From Erythroxylum novogranatense (Eukaryota > Streptophyta > Magnoliopsida > Malpighiales > Erythroxylaceae), in NCBI GenBank assembly GCA_029891385.1, contig CM057228.1, positions 81,952,964 through 82,016,963 of the forward strand: DNA of 64,000 nucleotides. The letters are read 5' to 3'. Position numbers and translations under genes: made by a program. Each line of letters begins with the position of its first letter. Positions within the stretch are counted from its first letter, which is position 1. The notes under the pieces were generated by a model. That model did not search any database, was not told the origin of the DNA, and worked only from the letters and a program-made list of their open reading frames with translations. This document shows positions 24,335-38,140 of the stretch, in pieces.

Positions 24335-24969
24335 ATTCTCCCCGTCTTAAAAGAATTTTGCCCTCGAAATTCCTATCGAAAGAATCACCAAGTAACTTAT
24401 TCTCTCAAATAATCTCTTCAAATAATTATATTCAATCACTTTCTGAACTAATTTCTCATCATACATATTTCTCAACTTACTCACAATTTATCACTTCTTG
24501 TATCGAATACCACCAATATCATATAATATCAATATTTCTTAACAGATTTACACAAGTCAATGGTCCAATTCTTAATAACCGTAATATGGACCCATACCAT
24601 TCAATTTAATCCTTCACATTAATCTTTTGACTTTCTATACATATATCTCCACCACCATCTCATTATTAAAATCATCAATGCCAAAAATCAATTCACAAAA
24701 TTGCCGAAGCCTAATCATCATGAAATTTCACTCTCATTCATTCACATATTCCTAAAATCAATCAAATAATCACCTTTGTTCTTCAAAGCCAACTTATCCA
24801 CATCAATATCACATTCTCACTAATTCAATCATACTCCTTGTCATCAAAAGCAAACGATCACTTAGCACTTTCTTACAATCTCAATCTTATCCTTACAAAC
24901 TCTTATCGATTTCTTACTCATACACATACGCCCAAGTAAGAACATATTACTGGGCTCTGACACCACAAA
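24335..24969 (-). other. Short internal domain with primer site and purine tract
   Basis: On the minus strand the primer site is at 24952-24965 and the purine tract at about 24335-24350. Between them is AT-rich sequence with no gag or pol motif in any frame. It keeps the cis signals only. Confidence 0.8.
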
Positions 24970-27900
24970 TGTTGGGACCCGATCCGAAGACCGACGCCCC
25001 AACCCGAAAACAGAAAACGAATACGAATACGAACCAATATGAATCGAATCAAAGCAAGGAAACGAAACATAAGGCGAAATCAAATTAGATACGAAGCAAA
25101 CTTCGGATCACAAAGCTCAACAAATCATTAACAAATCGAAAGCAAATCGAATCGAAACCAATTTCTGATACGTAACAAAACGGAGCCGACATCCGTGAAC
25201 AAGTATCAAAGAGAGCGTTTGCGTTGGAAACCTTAAGACTATCAGTCAAAACTAATCCAATCCGTGTACATTTTTTTTCTTTCTTTCATTTTCATTCCAT
25301 CTCTTACAAGTGACTTCAATATCCTCAATCCAATAACATTCACATACAATCGCACTATCCAACGTCCAATACCCGTTCATTCACATTTCTCCATTTACAA
25401 ATCATGCTTATATCTCAGTTGAACATACACAAGTTATATAACATACCCATGTGCAATACCATAACTCAATAGCCTCATCCAAACTTCATACATACAATTA
25501 CGATTTATACACCATTTCATAAATCAAAGCTTTATACAAATCATAGTGGCATTTTCAAGCCTTATACATTACCCATAACCCTAAACCAAAGTACACAATA
25601 CACAACAATTCCAGACTTCTCAAAGAACCATCTCACTTAACAATAATACAATAAAACACATGTAAATGAAATCTTCATTTTCTTTCACCCGATCTTCTTC
25701 TCATCACCGTGGATGGGAATGAGGGGGGAGCTTACGTTCGTGGGTAACAGTTTATAACGAATATATATAAGCAAAATCCTTTAAATTCTTTTCTTTTCTG
25801 TCTTGGAAAATATTTCTTTGAAATCAGTAAAGCACATTTTCAAAAGTACTTTTCTCGTTGTAGCCAAAATCGCCATTTGCAAAACATATGATTTTTAGGC
25901 TTTCACCATAAACCCATAAATTTATAAAACATGAATGCATCAACTCGGCAATTCATAGATGCAATGACAATTCACATATGCAATGCACAACACATGGCTC
26001 GAGAGTTCAGTGGAACACAACGAATAAACCGGTTTATCGAAACACAACGAGTCCGATTTCTCGATCTCGTGGCCTCTAACGGCAAATGGAGCAGGCTTAA
26101 ACGTCGACGCACGTGACTAACACAATGTTCCTCTCTCCCAAACAAAAGCACATACTCATGCTCAATCACTTTATCGAATGCTCTTTTCCAAATATACAAA
26201 ATGCCATGGGATCTTTCGAGGCATAACACAAATGTATTTGCAATTCATCAAAAGTTCATGTATTGAATCAATAATGATTTTTCAAATCATTCATGCAATA
26301 ATGCAACATTAATGATGCAATTGAAATGAGAAGAATCTCTTTGTTTAAAGACAACAGTAGTGGCTTATAAATTTTATTATAAACAGGTACCCACCTCAAA
26401 TCGATGCTCGAAACTTGTTCCTTGCTCCAATTTGTCCATTGGTTCCTTCTTTCTTCCAATATAACTTCACCTAAAGTAATTTCACCCAAATTCAATATCA
26501 TAATTAACTTAATCCTCAAATTGAACTTAGAAACACTAATCCCTCATATATTCAAGCTTTCTAAATCACAAATTTCCAAAATCCCCAATTTACAAAATTG
26601 GGCATAAGCCCTAATTAATTTCCATCCAAAATTAAACTCATAATACTTAGCAATCAACAAAATTAACTTCATACTCCACAAACTCATTCCATTTTCCATG
26701 ATTCTAAACCAAAACTTCAAGAGAAACTCAAATCTTAAAAACTGCTCTTACCTCATTTCTCCTCCATTTTCGGATTTTCTTGGTTCAAGATGAAGCTCTC
26801 TTCATCCTCCACCTTTCTCTCTCTTAGAATGACATCAAAATCACTCTTCAAGTGGTAGAAAAATCGAGCCCTAGCTTTCTCCCCTTTTTCTCCACCGAAG
26901 CTTGCTCTCCCTTCTCTCTTCTCTCTTATTTTCTTTCATTTTGTTCAAGTGTCGTGCCTCACTTAAAGAAACAACAGCTCAATCCTTTTATAGTGTCATG
27001 TCATTTAATGAATGAGGAATGACCCATAAGCCCCTCCATTTAAGCCTATAAACTTAACCCTTTAAGTAAACTTCCAAAATTGCCCCTCCATTGGTCTTTA
27101 AAACTAACATATTGTCTGATTATTTTGATCAGGTAAATGAAGCCATTTGACAAAACTTTCTTCTAGAGAAATGTTCCTCTATGTCCTACGAATCCAATGC
27201 TTCAAGAATCGGATCAATCGGAGCTCTATAACCCAAGATATCTCCAAAATACTGAAGTCTGTTCTTCAGACTCGAGGCTGAACACTACACCTAACTTCCG
27301 ACCTGAATTTGGAAGTCTTAGAGGCTACATTGCTGATCAGTTCCTTCATAACATTTGTAGCCCCATGACTCTATTTTCATTTGCAAAAAGAATCAAATCG
27401 ATCGGAGCTCTACTGATCGAGATATCTCTAAAATACTGAACACTGTCCAAATTTTTATAACCGATCAGTTCACGAAAATCCGAGCTATCTTTCTCCATTT
27501 AATTCCAAAACTGATCTATATAATATGAAAAGATATAAAAATGTCTTAGGAATCCAACGCTTCAAAAATCGACTCAATCGGAGGTCTACACAAAAAGTTA
27601 TGGCCAAAAGAAGGAAGAGGAAATCAAAATACAAAAGAGACGATGATGTCGTCAAGACAGATTAAATGCGTGATGACGCCATCACAGACGAAGATGACGT
27701 CATCATGCATTTAAAATGAAGACTAACTTCGTCTGACCCCTTTCTCCAAAACATCTCCACTTAGAAAGATCATAACTTTATACTCAGAACTCCAAATTAG
27801 ACACGGTTTGATTCGTTAGAAAGCTAAGAGAAAAATATACAACTTTCCAGAAGGAAATTTTTCCAAAATCTATCTTTAACAATCCCAGAATTGCCCCTAA

Positions 27901-29058
27901 AGTCAGAAGATAAGACTTTCATACCTGCACCAACACTGCACCCAATTCTTAACTTCATGGCAATATTTGAGACTCTTAGGCACATAATTGAGATTCGATA
28001 TCTTCTTACAAAATGTAGCCATATGTCTCTAGTTTAATCCAAATTAAGAATCATCTCGTTTAGATTACTATAGAAAACGTTATGGTTAAAATACTGAAGC
28101 ATATTCAGTGAACATTTTTCAGATCACTACCAATCTTGTCTCCAAATCTTTCCTTATCACAACTCATACCAAGATCACTCTTTCTACTCTCTTGTCCAAT
28201 ATTTTCATGCTTTATATCAATGGAAAGATAAAACAACCTCTACAATGTTCATAAAGAACTCCAAAGTAACTTCACCTCTAGATAAGTCAATTTTCAATCA
28301 AAGTTTCTGCTTAGCAATCACCTAAGCAATATCCAAACTTCAATTTATCATAACTTCTTGCCCGATATCAAAAATTGCATACTTTATGCTAGAAAGCTGG
28401 AAACATGAACTACAACTTTCATTAAGACCACTTTGGCCAAATATATCTAGATCAGTACAGATTTTCCATTGAAGTTTCTAACACCATTCTAACACATCAA
28501 CTTCACATATCAACACATCACCACAAACTCTTCAACTAATTCCTCTCAAACACAATACACACAAATCTATACACAATTGATATTCATACATAATTGATCT
28601 TTCATATCCATATATAAATCCAGATCTCATTAACATCATAAGATAAATGTTTATAAAATTAAATGGCATTCTAAGCCATGCTACAACATCAGTATTCAAG
28701 TCCAAGTACAAAAGATACAAAACTCCATCATTCTCCACATATGATTGAAATCTTATTCTTGCAATAATCTAACCTAAAACACCACATGCATAACCAACCA
28801 AATTGTCTTTGCTTTCTAATTTCTTCAAAATTTTACACTTTCACTTTCTATTTCTTAATTTCAACTTCCATTTCAATCCACTTGAACTTTCATAATCCAT
28901 ACAAATCTATTTGAAACCCAAAGTTATCCAATCAAACAAATCTTTTCTCATCAATTTCCTTAAGGCAAAAATATCTATAACTCCATTCATATATAAAAAC
29001 TCTTATCAAATTTTCATTTTCATATTTCTAATTTCCACTGAAAGATCGGGGTCCAACA
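24970..29058 (-). repeat. 5' LTR of second gypsy derivative
   Basis: Starts TGTTGGGACC and ends GGGGTCCAACA. Small frames such as 28532-28738 are identical in both LTRs (compare 23808-24014) only because the LTRs are copies, so they are not counted as genes. Confidence 0.88.
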
Positions 29059-29063
29059 AAGAC

Positions 29064-29510
29064 TCTTCTTAGACCTCCACTATAATTCTTTTTTTAAGGT
29101 GATGAGTAACTTTTGTACAATCTTTCTCAATAAAGAGGAACCGTTCTTACAATCTTCTTATAAAGTGAAGAGAAATCTCAATCTCACTTAGATCATTCCA
29201 AAGTATAATAATATAATGCCCCAAATAAATTTTGCAACTTAAAATTCCTCACTTTATTGCTTAATAACTCCAAAGAGGCTCAATCATACAAATATAAGAC
29301 ATTGATGCACAAATGATTCAAAAAATACTTAGAAATGTGTGTAAAATACAACCAAATGTTTCTTGGTTCTAAAACCAATGAGAAAACACCTATTTATAGT
29401 GTTTGGGATCTTCCTAGCTATTTGAGTCAAGAGCTAATAATTATAACAACTATATGTAGAGCACTGGTTAACTAGTATAGCATACTAGTCGACCATTATT
29501 GATGCATATT
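29064..29510. repeat. Right part of the split LTR-like repeat
   Basis: It continues the sequence interrupted at 20119. Near 29485 it contains an ACTAGTCGACC motif like the palindromes in the other long LTRs of this window. No coding signal. Confidence 0.3.
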
Positions 29511-31480
29511 GAACACACCAGAAAATAAAACTTAACTCTACGTAATAAATTTGTAGTAGTGATGAGTAGAGATCACATCTATAGAGAGTGTGTGTGTAGC
29601 TTTTGTAATGAATGAATTGATGTTTAGGATATAAAGGGGGTTTGGTTAGATTCGAATAAGAAAATAAAGTGAAATTAAACTAATAAAAACAAATTAGATC
29701 AAATTGTGGAAAATTGATAAAATTGATGAATGAACCTAGAATCCAGTTCTCGATTCAATGTTGGCCAACACACGCATGAGCACAATTAATCTTCTTGTTG
29801 TTCTTATACCTCTTTTAAAGACTATGAAGCGTAGGTTAACAATAAACTCTGTTAACCCCAGTTTTTCCTTAAGTTGTATCTAATCAAAATAAGCTCTTTA
29901 ATTAAACCTAGTTATCAAACAACCTAGAATAAGTTCTCTAGATTTAATAACATAAATCTATAGGTACACTCAAACACCATTCGTGATTAAGACATTCGCA
30001 ACTTTACATATCATTTCAGTTCTCCACCACTAGAATTCATTTGCATAATCTTGAATCAGAGGAATTTTTAAGGTTGCAATGTGGGAAAAAGTTAGTGTCA
30101 GATGTACAAAGCCATCAAAGTTGATGAAGCTAGAAAAACACTCAATGGAATATCAAGAACAAAAATTAACATTCACTCAAAATTGTGTATCATCAGTTAT
30201 GATGAATGCAAAAACTATGTTTCACGGCTAGATTCAGGCCTTCACACTGTAAACCATATGAAGTATAAGGAATTAGAAGAAATCACTCGCAAAAATTAAT
30301 GATAAACTATGCATCATAACCATAAGGAGTGGACCTTCAAAATAACGTATCCCTCATTTGCATCATAATCTAATCATCCTTTCCATACAACTTTAGGAGG
30401 AAAGACTAACATGAATGATTTTACAAAACAAATGAATTTCCTCTTTGATAATTTATTTAAATAATTTTTATTTTCTTTTTTAAAAAAATTTAAATAAACT
30501 ACTTAAACAATAGAATTCATTAATAAGAGATAAAATCACATTCCATCAATTATATGCATATATGCACATCCCCACACTTATACTTTGGTGCATCCACAAA
30601 CATCAACAATCTCAAATTCTCCACTAGCTTTAAGGCTTGGGTGTGACATTTTCTTAAATTTAAGGTTTGTAATATGGTTAGCATAAAAATAAAAGGCTAA
30701 TAAAGCTAAAGGGGGCTTACAAAAGGAAAAATGATATTAATAAGGAGGCCACTTTGCTAATGTCGCTTGTAAACAAAAAAATACCTATATCATTCTTAAA
30801 TTAGTGCATGTGATAAACATATGGTCTCAAATAGAAAATCAAATAAAGGTTAGGATGTACATATCATGAAGATCACATATGGTCAAAAGACAATAAGACT
30901 GATATGGATTTGTTAGTCTAAAAAGGCTCAAAATATCACTGGCTTATTTCTACCCACTAGTCATTGCTCTTCTAAAAATAACGTATATACCAATCATAAG
31001 GGTGAAAGTGCAGACTCAAATTGTCATGAATTTTTCTAGTTAATTTTACTCTCCAATTATGATTATATAGTCTTAGAAGCAATCAAAAAAGAGAAAATAT
31101 TTGTTTCTTTGTTTTGATTCTTTTTTTAATATTTAAAACAAATAAGAAATAAATAAACTTAGAAATGCACATGATTACCAAAATCCTCTTCCCACACTTA
31201 AACCTTACATTGTCTCCAGTGTAACATCAAATGTAAGAAATGGAATATTCGACAAAAACAAAAAATGTTCAAATGTAAAGAAAAAGGAACAAACTTCCTT
31301 TGAGTTGCCTCCAAATCGGTGCCTTTCTTTCACGTCATTGGCTCGACTCCATGTTTCCCTATCGCTTATGATGGCCTTTGGCATCCCAAACCTAGAAAGG
31401 ATATTAGATTTGATAAAACTACAACAACTTTAACATCATTAGTTTTAGTGGATTTAGTTTCCTCCCACCTGAAGACAAAA
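29500..31480 (-). mobile_element. Athila-like gypsy 3' remnant, minus strand
   Basis: Reading right to left: a GGAGGCAACTC block at 31302-31312, the minus-strand form of a sequence that in Athila-type elements follows pol; then an AAGTGTGGGAAG tract near 31190 next to a GAGACAATG motif; then a second AAGTGTGGGGATG tract near 30565 that may be the polypurine tract before an LTR reaching to about 29515. All frames are degenerate. Boundaries are uncertain. The call rests on these short marks and on similarity to the plus-strand remnant next to it. Confidence 0.45.
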
Positions 31481-32005
31481 TCAACTACAAGTAAACTATG
31501 TAGCTACTGACGTTAAAAGAAGCGATGCATAGGAGGCAACCCATGGAATGTTAATTTGATGTTATTTCCTTTGATTATTAGATAGTTTGAATATTTTAGT
31601 TAGGTTGTTTTGTTTCTAAATAAAATCGGGAACACAGAGGACTTCAACATGAATTTGATGATTGAGAAAGTAAACAAAAGAGAGGTGAAAGGGCCATCAA
31701 GAATTAAAAATTGATTTCGAAAAAGTGGAGAAGGACAAAAGAAGGGAAAAACTAAAATTGGGTGAAAAAATTGCAGGCCACAATTATGGCCTATGACAAG
31801 GTAAAAATAAGGACACACGAATTTCATTTTCAATTTTTACCATTTTACCTTCCAATTACCTATATATTCATTTCTAAATTCATTTTTTCACCTTTCATTT
31901 TTACTTTATCTCTCTAAGCTTTAAATCTCCAAACACTCTTACTTCTCTTTACCAAAATTTCAAACTTCCAAATTTCTTCCAACTTTTACCGACTTGCAAG
32001 CCAAT

Positions 32006-34966
32006 ATGTCACGCATCAAGCAAACAGTAAGGCTTGATAAATTAACAAGATGAAACCAAACCTCAGGATGAGGGGAAAAGAACAGGGTAGCTGATTACAG
32101 TGCATCTTTCCCAACCTTCTCAGATAAGGAAGGTACCTGCTTTCATTCTCTTCACCATAAGCAAATTATGGTTCTAAAGTATTTTCATTTTAAAACTTTA
32201 GATAGATTAGAATTATGAGACAAGGTCGAAAGTTTGGTAACGGGAATTCAATAGGGACAGTTCATTCAATTTTAACTCCCAGTTTATGAAGAACTTACCT
32301 TAGAATTATTTACATCCCTTCAATCCGAATCCAACAACCCTAAGGAATTATGGTTTAGGTTACGGGGACAACCTTATGGGATTGATTATGAGACTTTGCA
32401 TGAATTTGTGGTTTCCTTGAGTCATCTGTAGTGGATAACCACAATAATTTTTATGTCAACCCCTACTGGACTGAACTAACTGGGTTAGAGCATTTTGATG
32501 CTAAGAATGAGCCACGAACACTTGTTGCTTTACAAATTCATGTGTCAAACAGTTTTTGACAAAACAAAAACCAACAAGTGTTCGACGAAAGAACTTTTCA
32601 TGTTGTGGTGCATGGATCATAGCATCCTAGTTTGCACAACCACCCACATCTTTAACGCAATTATTGTTGCTCGAAAAAAAAGGAGCAATAACTGAAGAAT
32701 GGGTTACTTGGTTTCAACCATAGCTAATTACTATGGACATGAGTGCAACGGACTCACAGTCTGTAGGAAAATCCCGAGAGGTACATCACATGTACCAGGT
32801 GCGGAAAACAAAAATTTTTGTTACCGGGACCTTCCCGAAGGCCAGGATCTATGTGTCTGTATGAAGATTCAAACCTGAATAGCCAATAGAGACTATCTCT
32901 AAAGGTATCCACGCAGAGATCAGAAAACCTAACCGGGACAAACCCCTTTGACCCGGGAATAGCTAGAACAAAGTAAAGGCTGCTAGACCCTACCTCTGTC
33001 CTTGGAGAGCTTGGATCAACGTTGAAACCTTGCTTGGAGAAGAAGAGTATCGAAGATGGCTTAAGAAAAGAAGAACATGAAAAACTCCTTTTTCAACTTA
33101 CTTAACCCTTAAGCAATTTTTTGCTCTTCAATTTCAAAACCCACGAAGTTGTACACGACAATCCACCAAATCCTCATCTTATATATGTTTCTTTTAACAA
33201 TTAAAAGACTAGCCATTAAAAGATGACAAGTGGATGGCTTAGAATTTAATGAATAAACTATTAACCTTTGACTTTTCAAAGGTTTATCTTCTTCTTTTCC
33301 CATTCCAACGAACACATGGCTTAAATATATATATAATTAATTAATTAATTACTTAATTAATCAATTAATGTATAATTGCTAAGGTCCAGTCCAACTGGGG
33401 TCGGTCCTACCGGCCTACCGGGCCCCGGTACTGAAAAAGCTCCAGAAACCTTTCTTAGCAATATCGATGTCGCGATCTCATCGGGACATATCCCAATCTT
33501 ATCGGGATCCATTTAATCCTTTTGCTCTCCATAATTGGAACTCAGTCCAATACTATTTTATAGATTCTCTGAAACACTCTTATGCGTGTGACCCTTTAGG
33601 TTCCCGGTTATGTTGGCCACTTAGATTAACACTTAATCTGAGCAAGTCATGAGCGGCGTCTAGCAACACATCATGACCCCCAATTGACCGGAAAGTAATT
33701 GGTTTGATGAATTCATCACGAACTAGATCACGAACCCTTCCATAGACAATTCATCAGGCAATTCGTCCTTTCATCATCCTATACCCCACTTGGTTATGAG
33801 TATGGTCAAAGTGTCAACTCTTACTAGACTAAGTCTAGCCCAAGTGATATCGCCTCTGCCTTAGGACTCATTACTTTATATGTCCATGAAGACACTCTTC
33901 ATGACATATTTATGCTCGCTAGAGACTTAAAGTAATGATCCCGATAAGAGGTCAGGTATCTCTTCGCTATCACGTAAGTGATGAATCCTTTATTGGCTAC
34001 TCAATTACCTTCAATACCTCAAGTCGCACCCAAGCACCACCCTATGAGTAACCTCCGAAAGGCAACAAGGAATGGAGTCAAAGCACGTAATCAAGATTCA
34101 AGATATCCTTGAGTACCTCAAGTCTAAGGATACTTGCACCATTGCTATGATGAGATTATCACCGACATTAGAATAGGACATCCATGTGATGATCTCATGG
34201 CGTCATCCAATGTACTTACTACCCTTAGTAAGCATCCACATGTCAACTCTAAATATCCCATATTTACGCTTTACGAGATCCACCGCTGATCCAATCAAGG
34301 AGTATGACATATCTTAGTCTGTCCGGATTAATGATGTCCATCTCATTAATCCTATGACGAGGGAAAATTTAGATACTGACATAATTGCACATGATAGGAA
34401 TCTCAGGATTATGATCACATCATAATTTCCTTCATGCTATGTCATATATCATGGACTTCATTAATTTGATTAAAAATCAATATCAATTCATAAAGAACAT
34501 CAAATAAATGAAACATGCCTTTCTTTATTTATTCATAAAATCTGTACATGATTATGAACAAAAAGCGCTAAAGGGGATTGCCTTTAGGGCACTACTCTAA
34601 CACAGTCTACCATCCTGAATTTATGAACCATAACCCTGAAATCTTATAATATGAAAATTTGGGATATTAATGCCAAGACACAAATAAAGGGTAGGACTAG
34701 TCAAGCGAGTTCAAGTGCTCAACAACAACTAGAAGAGGATTCGACCAGAAAGGAATTCGAGGAAGAAGAAAAAACAGAAGAACTGAGCTAAAAAAAGTAG
34801 TGGATACAATCTCCATAAACACCAAAATAATTACAGATACATTTGTGGAGAACTCGAGAAGGATGAAGGAGATGCCCCGAACTCAACAATTTCAAAGCCA
34901 GGACATACATCGTATCCATCATTATTTCAAGGATCATGGCGTTCAACTGTCACCTCTATTACCATG
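32006..34966 (+). pseudogene. Athila-type third ORF (env-position/ATHILA protein), broken
   Basis: From ATG at 32006 the plus strand reads as a degenerate relative of the protein that follows pol in Athila elements, including a stretch near 32280-32420 with LPVYEELTLELFTSLQSE and FRLRGQPYGIDYETLHEFV. The terminal part at about 34880-34966 reads IHRIHHYFKDHGVQLSPLLP before a stop. Stops and frameshifts occur throughout, and a solo LTR splits the gene. The function of this protein family is unknown; its position corresponds to env in retroviruses. Confidence 0.55.
32762..34602 (-). repeat. Solo copia-type LTR with CAGTC target duplication
   Basis: An 1841-bp block with TG...CA ends (TGTAGGAAAA to ACTCTAACA) is flanked by CAGTC at 32757-32761 and 34603-34607. 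It shares many stretches with the 3' LTR of Copia-3 (for example GATTGCCTTTAG near the end and CATGACCCCCAATT), so it belongs to a related copia family and by that comparison reads on the minus strand. It is a single LTR left after recombination between two. Confidence 0.85.
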
Positions 34967-36052
34967 AGGCTTTATTCTAACCCCCTTTCTTTTTAAATTA
35001 GTCTTTATTTTATTTTTTATTCTAATTTATGTTTTTTTTCCATATGTGTTTGTTTGCTCCTTCTCACATTGAGGACAATGTATTGTTTCAAGTGTTAGGA
35101 GAGCTATATGTTTTGCGTTGAATGTGAATTTTCCATGATAGTTATTATATTGCATTTTATGAATCGTATGAATGTTTCAATGGCTTAGATGGATCGAAAT
35201 TAATTTAATTTTGAACATAGTCTATTAGGTTTTGAATAATCACTAGCTAACAAAATTAGTTAATTATGGTCTTTGACTAAATATACAACTTAATTAGGAT
35301 TTAGTGTAGTTTGTCACCCTCTAAATTGTCATATTTATACACAATTTGAGGTCTTTTGACTTAAGTAGCTTTGCTAGTATTTTTTAATGGAAACAAGTAA
35401 CCAAACCAACAAGGTAGGCAATATAAATAAAAAAAATCAAATCATGTTTGTTAATTTTAAATAAATAAGTATTATGTTGGCCTTCGGGTTATGAATAAAA
35501 CTAGTAATTAGTTAAGAACATGATGTAGTTGAGTAAACGGATCGACACGCATCACAAATGTGTGCCTTCGCATCAAAAGGCTATAATGACATTCCAACCA
35601 AGCAGCTTAATAAAAAAACATAACTTATTTGAGTAACCTACATTCATTATCAATGTTTGCCTCCACGTAAAAAGATTAAGTCCATGTTCACAAAAAAGTA
35701 AAAAAAAAAATTGTATGTTTTAGAATAAAACCTACCGAACTTGTAATAGCTTGACTTTTCATGAAAACATACTTAGGAGTAGTTACAGAATCTGAATGAC
35801 CAAAGAATTATTAATGTGCGCGTGCAATTGAAAAGGGTAAGCAATTTAACACTTGAGTATGGATTCATATGTATATTTAGTTCAAAGCCCCAAGACGTGA
35901 ATTTTGCATGTTAATAATTTGATATACTTGAATGATTTTGTTTAAAATTAAATTTATTTCATGAAGTTGAAGCCATTGTCTCATTACTGCATTATGTGTC
36001 GTGTGATTTTATATGATTGTTGTTTTGTTTGTTTGAGGATAAGCAAACGTTT

Positions 36053-36063
36053 AAGTGTGGGGA
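36053..36063 (+). other. Polypurine tract of Athila-like remnant
   Basis: AAGTGTGGGGA lies directly before the putative LTR start TG(T)TGATAAG. This is the typical Athila/Tat junction. Confidence 0.6.
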
Positions 36064-36066
36064 TGT

Positions 36067-37566
36067 TGATAAGTATGAGTCGTATCATGTTTTAAGGCTT
36101 AGTTTGATATGGATTTAATTATTAATTCAATCGTTTAGTATGTGTTTAGGTTAGAATTGTGTTACTTAATTATTTGTGTTTAAGTGTTTTTATATGTTAG
36201 TACAAGTCTTTGAGCTTAATTATTATATTTTTGAGGTACTTTAACGTGTTTGTTAGTATTTCAGTGTTAATATCAAAAAATAGAGAAATTTCGGAGACAC
36301 TCGAGCCTAAACAATGACCATAATTGTGGCACAATAGGCTAAGATTGTGACAAAAGCACTGAAATCAGCCCTAGCTCACGATCGTGGCCCATGTACCACG
36401 ATCGTGACAGAAGCCCAGGACATGACCCACGATCATGGCTTGCTTGCTCAGATGTGGCCCACAATCATGGCCTGCATCAGACAGACGCACAGACACTAAA
36501 AAATGTCAAGTTTTAAGGGAGTCTTTGGACCTTGTGGACCTCAAAAAGCCTAGGGCCGTCTAAAACACAAAAGGTATATAAATAATAAGACTAAGAAGAT
36601 GAAGGAGCTTTTGCATCAGCCACTTCCAAAGAAACCCTAGAGAGAATTATCAAGAGATGGAGAAAAAAAAGAAGGAAGAGAGAAATAGAGGAGAAGCTGA
36701 CATCGACGCACTTTCCAAATCAGGAGTTTCCCGAAGTTGCTACCTCTCATCTCCGTCCAGATCATATTTCCTATTTATTTTCCATTTTTATTATTATATG
36801 GAAATGGGAATAATAGTATGATGATAGCATTTTTGAATGTTTAGATGTTCTAAACTCACTTTTGGGGGTTTTATCTCTAATTTAATGAAATCTGATTGTT
36901 TGTGTCTTTATTAGATTTATTGTGATTTAATTTCAACAATTGCATAATTCGGTGATAAACTGAGAGGATGAATCGAGTGAAAAAAAATTAAATTGGGATA
37001 ACGAGAGTTATCTGGTTTAATAGAACAAGAATTAAATCAAATTAGTAAATTATGTGAAGAGAGATCATGCATAGGTTACTGATAGACTTTTGGACAACTT
37101 CAGATCTAATTAGGGTTTTGGATAAATTGTTAATCAAGAGATTGCAGTTCCCACAATTTGATTAGGGTTTGTAAATTAGGGTTAATGGTTATAACTCGAG
37201 AGAGAGTAATCAACCCTAAGATCGTCTAAAACCAATAATCCAGTAATTCATAATCGATTAGGTTAACATTAAAGATAGATAAAATTTTCCTTTCTCTCAA
37301 TTAGTAGTTTCTTATGTTGATTCTGGAGTGTGCGTTGTAATTGCTAAATTGTTAATATTTTCGTAATTGATGTTTAGATTGATTTGCATGATTGAATTGA
37401 ATTATTATTTTAGTTTTACTATCTTTTGAATTTTTGCAAATTATGTTGGCCTTAGATTTTAGGACTAGATTATCTCTCCTTGTAGGATCAACATCTTAGG
37501 TACTATGCGAACGACCTGTGCGCTTGTAGATTATCAAGGTTAACTAATTAAAACTTACACACATCA
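36067..37566 (+). repeat. 3' LTR of Athila-like remnant
   Basis: About 1.5 kb with matching ends TGAT...ATCA. Near the end comes a GGATCAACATCTTAGGTAC type sequence common in Athila/Tat LTR 3' ends. No partner LTR was found in the window, so the ends are inferred. Confidence 0.55.
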
Positions 37567-38140
37567 GAAAACCACGATCGATAACTCTAAAATATTTACA
37601 TTAATCTCTAAACTATGTTTTAAACTAAAATTCACTTCTTAAGAATGCAATTTTACTTTCTTATTTTTATTTTGTATTAATTATTATTATGCTTAATATT
37701 TTACAAGTTTGAAATTTTACTTATAAAATTAACAAGATAAAAATTTATGAATGTATTTTCTTGAAATATGAAAAGAGAATATATTATGTATTAATTATTA
37801 TTACATTTACAACAAGCATCCAAGTCTTCAAAACAACTTAACTATACAAAAGATACAATAGGAATGCTAGAATATTAAGAATATATATATGATATAACCT
37901 TAAATATAGCCTTATAATCTTTTAGGATCTAGTGGTAATGAACTTGTCAATATTTGAAATAAATTAGAAACCACTCAAACTAATTCCAGTAAAAGAAAGT
38001 GTAAGTTGCATTAGTTTAAAGCAACTTAACTTTGAAGCAAAACCACTCACAATCTATTAAATCAGCCCGATGCTTAAGCTAATCTTTAGTATATGTTAAT
38101 AACTCTAACCCATATCATTTTCCTCTAATCATGCTAATAT
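37567..38140. other. No recognised feature
   Basis: AT-rich sequence between the Athila LTR and the LINE fragment. I see no coding frame or clear element end. Confidence 0.5.

Larger units (their letters stand above)
20120..29058 (-). mobile_element. Second gypsy (Tekay/Del-type) derivative with almost no internal domain
   Basis: Two LTRs of about 4.1-4.2 kb (20120-24334 and 24970-29058) flank only 635 bp. The 5-bp duplication AAGAC lies at 20115-20119 and 29059-29063. On the minus strand the primer site (TGGTGTCAGAGCC, one change from the tRNA-iMet match) follows the right LTR, and GGGCAAAATTCTTTTAAGAC plus a purine tract precedes the left LTR, so the element reads right to left. The sequence before the 3' LTR has the look of Tekay/Del elements. 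There is no coding sequence. It differs in sequence from the element at 821-12698. The LTRs differ by several small indels, so it is older. Confidence 0.88.
31490..37566 (+). mobile_element. Athila-like gypsy 3' remnant, plus strand
   Basis: Starts with the post-pol block ending GGAGGCAACCCATGG (31531-31545), followed by a degenerate Athila-type third ORF (32006-34966), an ATTGAGGACAATGTATTG motif near 35070, a polypurine tract (36053-36063) and a 3' LTR (36067-37566). The 5' half with gag and pol is absent. A solo copia-type LTR is inserted at 32762-34602. Confidence 0.65.

Noticed and set aside
23808..28738. Identical 68-codon frames in both LTRs of the second gypsy derivative
   Set aside because: Identity is explained by LTR duplication; no start context, domain or independent conservation.
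30102..30299. A 65-codon plus frame with charged residues
   Set aside because: No recognisable family and it lies in degenerate Athila-like sequence; too short to support.
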